A DNA stretch of 20,536 nucleotides from a virus: positions 1 through 20,536 of IMG/VR virus record IMGVR_UViG_3300027805_000104; one strand, given 5' to 3'. Positions within the stretch are counted from its first letter, which is position 1. Each line of letters starts with the position of its first letter. A program made the position numbers and the translations under genes. The notes beneath the pieces are model-generated. The model was not told where the DNA came from. It made no database searches and was given only the letters and a program-made list of their open reading frames with translations. Of the stretch, positions 1 through 5,848 are shown piece after piece.

Positions 1-111
1 TCTTCGCTCGGCGATGTCCACCAACGCGCCAGCCATCGCCGCCACGGTGCGGGACAGTTCGTCGCGCTCGCGCTTCACACTTTCAATCGTTTCGCCTTCG
101 GTGTCGTGCAT
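1..111 (-). CDS. Small coiled-coil protein, 3' part beyond window edge
   Basis: The reading frame starts at ATG 111 and is still open at base 1, giving 37 residues that begin MHDTEGETIESV and then run charged and helical with the look of a coiled coil. A strong Shine-Dalgarno (GAGAGGAG, around 118-125) precedes the ATG, so the start is well supported. The first five residues and the DNA around the start codon match those of the gene at 365-601, which suggests two related genes in one operon. It follows the methyltransferase remnant by about a dozen bases. I do not recognise a family and the function is unknown. Confidence 0.6.
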   Translation of the reverse strand, partial: MHDTEGETIESVKRERDELSRTVAAMAGALVDIAERR

Positions 112-123
112 GTCGTGCTCCTC

Positions 124-300
124 TCAAATCAAACCGGGTTGGTAGCCTCTGTCGAGGCGCTTGCGTGCTATCTCGTAGTGCTCGGGCTTCTGCTCACTGC
201 CGATGAATCGGCGACCCTCGCTGAGCGCGGCAACGGCGGTCGTGCCTAGAACGACGCCAGCCACATCGCGTGACGTCGAGCGCGTCGACGGGCTGAGATC
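124..300 (-). pseudogene. C-terminal remnant of a second DNA methyltransferase
   Basis: This open stretch of 58 codons ends at TGA 126-124. It reads LGTTAVAALSEGRRFIGSEQ and then a typical methyltransferase ending with EHYEIARKRL. The GTTAVAAL...GRRFIGSE part matches the motif I region (FxGxGTT, then GRRFxGxE) found at the C-terminus of permuted beta-class DNA methyltransferases. The catalytic (D/N/S)PP(Y/F) region and target-recognition part are absent, and an in-frame stop lies at 303-301. No convincing start exists; GTG at 264 is the only candidate. It is related to, but clearly diverged from, the C-terminus of the intact enzyme at 609-1493. Its upstream part is overlapped in another frame by the small membrane protein gene. 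I infer decay by deletion or recombination. Confidence 0.6.
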
Positions 301-368
301 TCATCGGATAGCAATGCGACACCGTAGACGACGACGGAGAGCGCGACTGTGAGGAGGATCGCGGTCAT
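246..368 (-). CDS. Small single-pass membrane protein (40 aa)
   Basis: The 40-residue frame begins MTAILLTVALSVVVYGVALL, one hydrophobic segment at about residues 3-20. It continues into an acidic turn and a strongly basic tail (RRRARRH, residues 26-33), as expected for a single-span membrane protein with the basic end in the cytoplasm. The start is chosen because its ATG (368-366) overlaps the TGA of the preceding gene in an ATGA junction, the usual coupling in this operon. Its last third overlaps the methyltransferase remnant in another frame. Function is unknown. It is too short for family recognition, so chance remains possible. Confidence 0.5.
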   Translation of the reverse strand: MTAILLTVALSVVVYGVALLSDEISARRRARRHAMWLASF

Positions 369-601
369 GGCTTCACCGCATCACCCGGCACCGCATCGAA
401 AGCGGCGAGGGCATCCTGTAGATCGTGTAGATCGCGGAAGGTCAACGCACTATCGATTCGCCCCCACGGGCTACCGATTCGTCGCGCCATCTCGACGACG
501 CGCAACGCCAGCGCAAGGCGCTCGCGAGCGGCGGCGAGTTGGATGCCGAGAGCAAAGATCTCGCGCTCCAGGTTTTCTGTTTTGGATTCGGTGTCGTGCA
601 T
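365..601 (-). CDS. Small coiled-coil protein (78 aa)
   Basis: The frame is open further upstream, but the best start is ATG 601. It is preceded by GAGG a few bases away, lies just after the methyltransferase stop at 609, and gives an N-terminus (MHDTESKTENLERE) shared with the gene at 1-111. The protein is charged and probably helical up to about residue 35, then carries RIGSPWGRIDSALTFRDLHD and a short acidic C-terminus. No enzymatic motif is visible. The stop overlaps the start of the small membrane protein. It probably belongs to the same transcript as the methyltransferase and helicase. Function is unknown. Confidence 0.6.
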   Translation of the reverse strand: MHDTESKTENLEREIFALGIQLAAARERLALALRVVEMARRIGSPWGRIDSALTFRDLHDLQDALAAFDAVPGDAVKP

Positions 602-608
602 GGTGGCC

Positions 609-1493
609 TCAGAATAATGATGGCTGCGCTTCGCTTCCCATCGATACCGACGCAAGGTTGCGGACTGCTTGGTCAAAATATGACCGCTTGAGCTCAGCGC
701 CGACGAATCGTCGTCCCATCTGCAGTGAGACGTAGCCTTCACTGCCGATACCCATGAAGGGAGACAGGACCGTGTCGCCGGGATTCGTCCACAGCTTCAC
801 CGCACGGCGGATGACGCCAAGCTGCAACGGACAGATGTGCTTCTCGTCGTCGTTTTCACGTGCGCTGCGGTGCTGAAGTGTATCGCTCTGGTCAATATCC
901 ATCCAGACCGGCGAGGCGTACTGCTGCCACATGCTAACCGGCATGTCATCTTCCTTGCCGGTATGGGTGACTGGCTCGGGATTGTCGCCCGGCTTGCGCA
1001 TAGTGACCAGATAGTCAGGGATACCCTGCCGACTCATCGCGCTGTCTTTTTTGACTTGCTTGTGGAGCAGGCCAAGCGCTTTTGTGCGCTGCATCGCGGT
1101 AACAGGATCCTTCCAGATGACGACCTCGGAATGGAAAATCCAGCCGACTTCTTGGAATGCGCGGATGAGCTGCCCTCGAAAGTCTGTCAGGCCGATGACG
1201 CCATCGCGTGCCTTTGACGTCGGCAGCAGCATGCAATGGAATGACATGAGACGGCCCGGCCTGATGACGCGGTAGAGTTCGGGCGCGAGGTAGCGAAATT
1301 GCGCAAAGAACTCGTCGTGGCTCGCACAATTGCCCATGTCACGCGGGCTCGCGCTGTATGTGTACAGGCTCGCAAAGGGCGGCGAGTAGATACTATAATG
1401 CGCGCTGCTGTCTGGCATCCCTCGGATCACGTCGATGCAGTCGGCGTGGTAGGCTGCAAAATTTTCCGTAATTGTCTGGTCAATAATTTTCAT
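609..1493 (-). CDS. Beta-class DNA methyltransferase
   Basis: Predicted S-adenosylmethionine-dependent DNA methyltransferase of 294 residues acting on N6 of adenine or N4 of cytosine. The catalytic motif IV is SPPF at residues 37-40, followed by SLYTYSASPRDMGN, a stretch typical of phage enzymes of this group. The cofactor-binding motif I is near the C-terminus (SPFMGIGS, residues 244-251, then GRRFVGAELK), so the order is permuted as in the beta class. EKHICPLQLGVIRR just before motif I is also characteristic. An earlier in-frame ATG exists at 1517, but ATG 1493 has GAGGGAG at the right distance and is preferred. It lies 24 bases after the helicase gene and is probably co-transcribed. The target sequence cannot be read from the protein; SPPF leans towards N4-cytosine but does not decide it. 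Confidence 0.9.
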   Translation of the reverse strand: MKIIDQTITENFAAYHADCIDVIRGMPDSSAHYSIYSPPFASLYTYSASPRDMGNCASHDEFFAQFRYLAPELYRVIRPGRLMSFHCMLLPTSKARDGVIGLTDFRGQLIRAFQEVGWIFHSEVVIWKDPVTAMQRTKALGLLHKQVKKDSAMSRQGIPDYLVTMRKPGDNPEPVTHTGKEDDMPVSMWQQYASPVWMDIDQSDTLQHRSARENDDEKHICPLQLGVIRRAVKLWTNPGDTVLSPFMGIGSEGYVSLQMGRRFVGAELKRSYFDQAVRNLASVSMGSEAQPSLF

Positions 1494-1517
1494 GGTTCTC
1501 CCTCTCTCCTCAATCAA

Positions 1518-2897
1518 TCAGTCGTTGGACGTGGTCATCCATGACGGAATCGTCATGGGCGTGTGTGCTTCGTATGGATTCCATTCCCGAGCGCTTGCGC
1601 CCTGGACCTCGGCGCGGACCGAGTCGAGCACTTGCGCGGCCATCTCGGCTCCGAGCCTCGCTGCGTCTGCCTCCTTCCGTCGATAATTATCGATGACCAA
1701 TTGCTCAGTATCGGCTCTGATAATGTGGACATCGACGGGCATCGTTTGACCAAATCGCCAGCATCGACGGATAGCCTGATATGTCTGCTCGTAACTATGG
1801 CTTGCGCCGACAAAAATCATGCGGGCGCAGTGCTGCCAATTCAACCCGAATCCGGCGATGCTCGGCTTTGTGACGATGACGCGTTTTGCGCAAGACGAAA
1901 ACATAGCCAGCTTGGCCTGCTTTTCGTCGACGTCGTCGGACCCTGTCACCTCGACAGCATCGGCAATTGCATCGGCAACTCCAGCGCTCTCGTCGTTCAT
2001 TTCGCACCAGACGATGCATGGGCCATCGCCACGGGCAAGCTCGGCGGCTTTGGCGATTCTGGCGCCAGCGGTCGACCGCCTCACAGCGCGCTGGTCCGAG
2101 AGTGTGGTGGCATTGACTGCGAAAAGGAGCCCCGCTCGATTGGCGTCGCTGTTGTCGACGCGGATAATGTGCTCGTGGAATCGCAGTGGCGGCAGATTGT
2201 AGGCGCCGTCTTCGTGGCCGAGGTCAGACGGCCGTCGGACTACTGCGCCCCACGTCGCCAGCCAGCGCCAGAAGCTCTTGATCGCATGTCCCTTTAGTCT
2301 CCATTCCTGCGTCGTGTCCATGTCATGCACGAAATACTCGGCCAGCATCTCGACGCGGGTCTTGATGCCGAGGAACTCTGAATGGTTGCCGAGCTCCGTG
2401 AAATCGTTCGGCGCTGGCGTCGCTGTTGCTGCAAGCCGATAGGGCGTCGAGTGGAATCCACCGATGATCGCATTCCGAGTCGCACCATTAAACGACTTTA
2501 GGATGCTTGATTCATCAAGCACGACGCCAACAAATGCTGACAGGTCAAACCGATCCATCATCTCGTAATTGGTGACTGTGATGAGGTCGCCCGCATCCTC
2601 GCGACGGTAGGCCATTGGCACGCCAAACCGAGCGCCCTCGGCGACCGTCTGCTGTGCGACCGCAAGCGGCGCTAAAACGAGTACGCGGCCACGACGAGAC
2701 ACATGGCGAGCCCACTCAATTTGGATGGCTGTCTTTCCGAGTCCGGTGTCGGCGAAGATTGCGGAGCGCCCTTTGCGGAGCGCCCATTTTGCGAGGTCGC
2801 GCTGGTGAGAAAAAAGATGATCGGCGAAGTCGTCATCGTCAATGCCGGGGAATGCATCGGCGTAGCTCTTGCGATCAATAAAATCTTGATAGTCCAT
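1518..2897 (-). CDS. SNF2-like DEAD/DEAH-type helicase (459 aa)
   Basis: Superfamily 2 ATPase. Visible motifs are Walker A ADTGLGKT (residues 49-56), Walker B/motif II LDESS (127-131, DESS in place of DEAH), motif III ATATP (157-161), and in the C-terminal lobe TKPSIAGFGLNWQ followed by QAIRRCWRFGQ (motifs V and VI). The glutamine-containing RRCWRFGQ is of the SNF2 kind. There is no nuclease or target-recognition domain. The start ATG 2897 has a GAGGGAGAG Shine-Dalgarno. It lies directly upstream of the methyltransferase, and this helicase-methyltransferase pairing recurs in phages. The role may be DNA translocation in modification, replication or anti-restriction; the sequence does not show which. 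Confidence 0.88.
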   Translation of the reverse strand: MDYQDFIDRKSYADAFPGIDDDDFADHLFSHQRDLAKWALRKGRSAIFADTGLGKTAIQIEWARHVSRRGRVLVLAPLAVAQQTVAEGARFGVPMAYRREDAGDLITVTNYEMMDRFDLSAFVGVVLDESSILKSFNGATRNAIIGGFHSTPYRLAATATPAPNDFTELGNHSEFLGIKTRVEMLAEYFVHDMDTTQEWRLKGHAIKSFWRWLATWGAVVRRPSDLGHEDGAYNLPPLRFHEHIIRVDNSDANRAGLLFAVNATTLSDQRAVRRSTAGARIAKAAELARGDGPCIVWCEMNDESAGVADAIADAVEVTGSDDVDEKQAKLAMFSSCAKRVIVTKPSIAGFGLNWQHCARMIFVGASHSYEQTYQAIRRCWRFGQTMPVDVHIIRADTEQLVIDNYRRKEADAARLGAEMAAQVLDSVRAEVQGASAREWNPYEAHTPMTIPSWMTTSND

Positions 2898-2915
2898 ACT
2901 CTCTCCCTCTATCGG

Positions 2916-3032
2916 TCATCCACGAACAACGGAGCGAGAAGCCCTGATGGCGAGGCGCTTCTTGCGTCCGAGGGCACGAGCCTCGGCGTTGATTCGGGCG
3001 ATCTCTGCGGCGGTGTCAGTGGTGGTGTTCAT
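2916..3032 (-). CDS. Small basic protein (38 aa)
   Basis: First gene of the leftmost leftward unit. It begins MNTTTDTAAEIARINAEARA and ends in a basic stretch (GRKKRLAIRASRS). The start at ATG 3032 is chosen because a strong promoter (-10 at 3040-3045) places the transcription start within a base or two of this ATG, which would make the mRNA leaderless. No Shine-Dalgarno is present. The same frame is open upstream to ATG 3140, which overlaps the stop of the 54-residue gene in an ATGA junction, so a 74-residue form read through the promoter is a real alternative. Function is unknown; the basic tail would suit nucleic-acid binding. Confidence 0.5.
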   Translation of the reverse strand: MNTTTDTAAEIARINAEARALGRKKRLAIRASRSVVRG

Positions 3033-3039
3033 GGGACTC

Positions 3040-3067
3040 AGTCTACACGCAATAAAAACAGTGTCAA
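3040..3067 (-). promoter_or_regulatory. Promoter TTGACA-16-TAGACT for the helicase/methyltransferase unit
   Basis: On the minus strand a perfect -35 TTGACA (3067-3062) and -10 TAGACT (3045-3040) are 16 bases apart. Seven bases separate the -10 from ATG 3032, so the transcript is probably leaderless. The promoter near 11025 has the same -35, the same spacing and a near-identical -10. TAGRNT-type -10 boxes are typical of actinobacteria. Confidence 0.75.
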
Positions 3068-3081
3068 GCAGAAGTGTGATT

Positions 3082-3119
3082 TCCGCTTTGCAAAGCCGGA
3101 TCTGTTGTGAACTGTGATC
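3082..3119 (-). promoter_or_regulatory. 38-bp upstream regulatory element, copy 1
   Basis: This 38-bp stretch is repeated at 11064-11101 with 34 of 38 bases identical. It contains a perfect 12-bp palindrome GCTTTGCAAAGC (3085-3096) and a CTGTGATC end. Its near edge is 14 bp from the -35 TTGACA of the 3050 promoter. In the other copy the distance is 24 bp, which is one helical turn more. I infer a binding site for a phage regulator. Confidence 0.65.
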
Positions 3120-3136
3120 CCATGGTCCGTCAGCGG

Positions 3137-3301
3137 TCATCGCTCTTGCTCCATCGCAGCCATCTGGCGCTCGAGCAGCTTGACCTTGGCAAGCGCCGCA
3201 TCGCGCTCGTCTTGCATTCGGCGCCACACAGACACCGGCACCACGACGACGGCGATCGTGTCGTCGATGATGCCGAGGATACGGAGAATGGTGGAGATCA
3301 T
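3137..3301 (-). CDS. Small hydrophobic/coiled-coil protein (54 aa)
   Basis: The frame starts at ATG 3301, overlapping the exonuclease stop in an ATGA junction, and ends at TGA 3139-3137. The N-terminal half (ILRILGIIDDTIAVVVVPVS, residues 5-24) is hydrophobic and could insert in or lie on the membrane. The C-terminal half (residues 27-54) is a charged heptad-like helix, EQ- and R-rich, as in a coiled coil. It is the last gene of the recombination operon before the next promoter. No family is recognised. A role at the membrane in the infected cell is a guess. Confidence 0.55.
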   Translation of the reverse strand: MISTILRILGIIDDTIAVVVVPVSVWRRMQDERDAALAKVKLLERQMAAMEQER

Positions 3302-3930
3302 CGCGTGATCCCCATGATCTTCCGGTAGACCGCTCGCACACGGCGCACGTCGTCGGCACAGTAGGCGGCGACGTCGTCGATACGACCGGCCACGATGGCG
3401 TCCCAGACCTTGCCGCCGTCGATGTCACCCTTGAGCAAGGGCACACCGAAAGCGACACACGCGGCGTCGAGGCTCTCGTGTGATTTCCAGTCGATGCGAA
3501 GCAGATCCATGGTGCAGACCCACACGCCGTCCCAAGGCTTGATGTGGATTCCGTGCACTTTGTAGGGGAGCTTCACACCGTGAACCGCGCATCGCGTGCG
3601 GATCATGGTGCGATCGAACGTGGCATTGTGGGCCACGATCTGCGTCAGCATACCGTCGTCGTACATGGCGTGAAACTCCGCACCGACGGCGGCGCAAAGT
3701 TTGGCCTCGCCGTTTTGGTCGGTGAAGTCGCGCACAAATGTAATCGGTTCGTTGTCGTCGATGGCGAGCGCGACGACGGCCAGCTCACCGAGCAACGGCG
3801 ACAGCGACGATGCCCGATATTCTTTGTCAGCCGCGTCCGGCTCGGTGCCTTTGGCGAGGGCGCGCGCGGCCATCCAGGCGACGACATCGGGGCGCTGGGC
3901 GGGAATGGTTTCGACGTCGAGGAAAATCAC
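3298..3930 (-). CDS. 3'-5' exonuclease, PolB-like DEDDy family (210 aa)
   Basis: Predicted 3'-5' DNA exonuclease. Exo I is LDVETI with D5 and E7, Exo II is AHNATFDRTM with D106, and Exo III is YCADDVRRVR with Y190 and D194, giving the D-E-D-D-y set. The length suits a stand-alone phage proofreading-like exonuclease related to the exonuclease domain of family B polymerases; no polymerase domain is attached. The start is GTG 3930, which overlaps the resolvase stop in a GTGA junction. It belongs to the Sak4-DUF669-XRE-RusA operon and would process ends during recombination or replication. Confidence 0.88.
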   Translation of the reverse strand: MIFLDVETIPAQRPDVVAWMAARALAKGTEPDAADKEYRASSLSPLLGELAVVALAIDDNEPITFVRDFTDQNGEAKLCAAVGAEFHAMYDDGMLTQIVAHNATFDRTMIRTRCAVHGVKLPYKVHGIHIKPWDGVWVCTMDLLRIDWKSHESLDAACVAFGVPLLKGDIDGGKVWDAIVAGRIDDVAAYCADDVRRVRAVYRKIMGITR

Positions 3931-4274
3931 AAGTCACTCTCCACCTTGATGCGACATGCGTACTGTCGAGGCTCACCGCGCTCTTGCTCGTAGCGCCACG
4001 TCACAGGGTCGCGTGTGCTGTCACCGCACCCAAGCCAAACGGCAATCTCGTCTCGCACGCTCTTGAATCCGCCCGCGAGATTGTCGCTGTCGAGGTCGCG
4101 CACACCGATACGCACAAGCGTCACGACGACGGGAAGCGGGGGCTTGCGCAGCGGCAACAGCGACCATTTGACGATCGTTCTCTGGTCCTTGCGCCGCTTC
4201 GCATCGGCCGCCCAGTGACCGTGGCTACCGTTGGCCGGTGAGCTGATTTTGATGGGTAGGATGATGTCGATCAT
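3927..4274 (-). CDS. rusA: RusA-like Holliday junction resolvase (115 aa)
   Basis: Predicted endonuclease that resolves Holliday junctions, working as a dimer. The RusA signature is present: VRDLDSDNLAGGFKSVRDEIAVWLG, with acidic residues D60, D62, D64 before N65, D75 and the following GDS (D85). The length is close to the usual 115-130 residues. The frame is open further upstream, but ATG 4274 overlaps the TGA of the XRE gene (ATGA) and starts the conserved N-terminus MIDIILPIKISS, so this start is preferred. It is flanked by recombination genes, in keeping with a branched-DNA role before packaging. Confidence 0.9.
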   Translation of the reverse strand: MIDIILPIKISSPANGSHGHWAADAKRRKDQRTIVKWSLLPLRKPPLPVVVTLVRIGVRDLDSDNLAGGFKSVRDEIAVWLGCGDSTRDPVTWRYEQERGEPRQYACRIKVESDL

Positions 4275-4522
4275 TTCTTTTCCACGACGACACGCAGCGC
4301 ACCGATGCGCATGAGGTCTTTGCCGAAGAGCGCTTTCAGCGCGTCGCAAGTGTCCAGAGAAGGCAGCCACCGCTCGTGCTCGAGCGAACAAATAGCGGCG
4401 GCTGTCCTTCCGCATGCGGCGCCTACCTCGTCGAGGGTCAGGCCCCGAGACTGACGGATCGCGCGTAGGCGCTCGCCGTCGAGCTCGATGCGGTGACCCT
4501 CGCGTGTGTAGGCTATCCGCAT
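4271..4522 (-). CDS. XRE-family helix-turn-helix DNA-binding protein (83 aa)
   Basis: A Cro/C1-type HTH occupies about residues 17-62: GERLRAIRQSRGLTLDEVGAA followed by TAAAICSLEHERWLPSLDTC, with the usual helix 2-turn-helix 3 spacing. It begins 3 bases after the stop of the DUF669 gene. A regulator inside a recombination operon is a little unusual. It could feed back on the operon's own promoter, where a perfect 7-bp inverted repeat lies at 5803-5820, or bind the 38-bp elements. Neither is shown by sequence. There is no oligomerisation or cleavage domain, so a classical CI repressor is unlikely. Confidence 0.85.
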   Translation of the reverse strand: MRIAYTREGHRIELDGERLRAIRQSRGLTLDEVGAACGRTAAAICSLEHERWLPSLDTCDALKALFGKDLMRIGALRVVVEKK

Positions 4523-4525
4523 CGC

Positions 4526-5032
4526 TCAACCCTTCCTGGCCATGAACGACGGCTTGGCCGTGGTTGGCTTGGGTTGCGCCGCTTGCGTCGATTGTGGGGC
4601 GCTTGGCGCGACGTAGGCGGTTACCTCGTTGCTCGCATCGAAATTGCCCGAGGCGGGGCGGACCTTGATCTTGGCCTCGACCTCAGCGCCGACGCACCCG
4701 GCAAGTGAAAGGCCCGACGTGCCCGTCCCGCGCATGAGCTCGGCAAGGCGATCGCGACCGATGGCGACGGATTTCTGCATCCCGTCGTCGGTTCTCGTCG
4801 TCCGGTCCGAATGACGGCCCCAGACCTTGCGGCCCTTGTGCTCGCCGTCGACAACAGTCAGTTCAACCGTGATCTGGCGCGTCGTGTTCTCGGAGATCAT
4901 CTTGGGCTTGATCGACGTCACAGCGAATCGGTAGGTACCGGCTGGCAGCGGGTCATACGAGCGGCTCGACGCGACGTGCTGCTGCGGATCGAAATCAAGA
5001 GAAAGGTCGTCGAAAGAATCAAAGTCAGACAT
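4526..5032 (-). CDS. DUF669 protein, presumed ssDNA-binding (168 aa)
   Basis: The protein starts MSDFDSFDDLSLDFDP and continues LPAGTYRFAVTSIKPK, VELTVVDGEHKGRKVWGRHS, a central LAELMRG helix and EAKIKVRP...NEVTAYV. This is the layout of the DUF669 family found beside Sak-type recombinases in phages and thought to act as a single-strand DNA-binding protein. The C-terminal 25 residues are a Ser/Gln/Pro/Thr/Lys-rich tail ending FMARKG. They lack the acidic tip of cellular SSB. It starts 3 bases after the Sak4-like ATPase gene, supporting a shared role in strand annealing or exchange. The biochemical function is family-level inference. Confidence 0.82.
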   Translation of the reverse strand: MSDFDSFDDLSLDFDPQQHVASSRSYDPLPAGTYRFAVTSIKPKMISENTTRQITVELTVVDGEHKGRKVWGRHSDRTTRTDDGMQKSVAIGRDRLAELMRGTGTSGLSLAGCVGAEVEAKIKVRPASGNFDASNEVTAYVAPSAPQSTQAAQPKPTTAKPSFMARKG

Positions 5033-5035
5033 GGC

Positions 5036-5782
5036 TCACTCCTCGGTCGTGTTGGTCGTCGTCGTCGTCGCGGGGGCTGCCGCGCCAGTGTGTGCAGACA
5101 TTTTCGCCAAGATGGCCCCGAGGTCTGCGGGCTCGAGCGGGTCGAGGGCACCCGATCGGTCTTTGGCGACACTGCGAGCGTCGCCAGAAGTCTGAAGATA
5201 GCGAATCGGTGTCTTGACCCCGTTGGCGTCGACCTCGTCGACGGAGACGAGGCGAAAGACCTCGTCGAATAAGTACGGGACCGCGTCGCCCAGCTTAGCA
5301 CCGGGCATCGAAATCCCGTAGCTAATGCGGCCGGTGGCGTCGTCCTTGTTCTTGGCGAGCTTCGCGGAAAAGTACACACCGACAGTGTGAAGGTCGCGAA
5401 AGGCCCGGAAGGCAGCGGTCATGCGCTCGATGACGGCACCGTAGGCTTGACGTGGATCGGGCGCTTTCTTTTTTTCGGCGGCAAGAATGACCTCGGCGAT
5501 CTCGCTCGCGCTGTCGACGGCGACCCAGTCGTACCCGTGCGACGACGACGAAAGGTGCTTGTGCACACCGATCAGATCCTCAACGGTGTTGATCTCGACG
5601 ACGTCAAAGCGCGGGTCTCTTGCCGCAAACGACAGCGACAACAGACCGGCTTCCGCCGACACGATCAGCACACGGCCGGGCAGCGACGCGATCAGCGTCG
5701 TCTTCCCCATGCCGCTCTCTCCGTAGACGACAATTTTGGGCGACTCTGGCCGGATAGCTTGCGAAAGCTTCTTGATTTGCAT
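5036..5782 (-). CDS. Sak4-like RecA-fold ATPase (248 aa)
   Basis: ATPase of the RecA/AAA type common in phage recombination modules. Walker A is GESGMGKT (residues 21-28) and Walker B is DWVAVDSAS with D90. The layout (IVVYGESGMGKTTLIASLPG, then a SAEAGLLSL segment, then FRDL and a conserved lysine-rich AKLAKNKDD) fits the Sak4 single-strand annealing/recombinase group. The C-terminus is a low-complexity Ala/Thr tail ending TTEE. The frame is open 30 codons further upstream, but ATG 5782 has AAGGAGAG and sits just after the predicted minus-strand promoter. It heads the operon with DUF669, XRE, RusA and exonuclease. Confidence 0.87.
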   Translation of the reverse strand: MQIKKLSQAIRPESPKIVVYGESGMGKTTLIASLPGRVLIVSAEAGLLSLSFAARDPRFDVVEINTVEDLIGVHKHLSSSSHGYDWVAVDSASEIAEVILAAEKKKAPDPRQAYGAVIERMTAAFRAFRDLHTVGVYFSAKLAKNKDDATGRISYGISMPGAKLGDAVPYLFDEVFRLVSVDEVDANGVKTPIRYLQTSGDARSVAKDRSGALDPLEPADLGAILAKMSAHTGAAAPATTTTTNTTEE

Positions 5783-5792
5783 TTTTCTCTCC

Positions 5793-5830
5793 TTGCATGG
5801 TCTTGTAGCAAGCGCTACAAAGCGCGTCAA
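5793..5830. promoter_or_regulatory. Symmetrical overlapping divergent promoters with palindromic operator
   Basis: Minus strand: -35 TTGACG (5830-5825), 17-base spacer, -10 TACAAG (5807-5802), serving the Sak4 operon. Plus strand: -35 TTGCAT (5793-5798), 17-base spacer, -10 TACAAA (5816-5821), serving the DEAH helicase. The two -10 boxes lie in the arms of a perfect inverted repeat TTGTAGC-AAGC-GCTACAA (5803-5820), and every element is mirrored about 5811.5. The plus -35 is a weak match, so the plus promoter is less certain than the minus. Confidence 0.65.
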
Positions 5831-5848
5831 GTAGGAAAGGAAAAAAAA

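Noticed and set aside
1563-2297. Plus-strand frame of 244 codons opposite the SNF2-like helicase
   Set aside because: No ribosome site or domain; the minus-strand frame contains clear helicase motifs.
3033-3140. Upstream extension of the small basic protein to ATG 3140
   Set aside because: Possible by ATGA coupling, but it would read through a near-perfect promoter and the 38-bp element that is non-coding at its other copy. Kept only as an alternative start.
5387-5848. N-terminal extension of the DEAH helicase frame
   Set aside because: It lies antisense to the Sak4-like gene and across the divergent promoter; ATG 5849 has a strong ribosome site and begins the helicase family's usual start.
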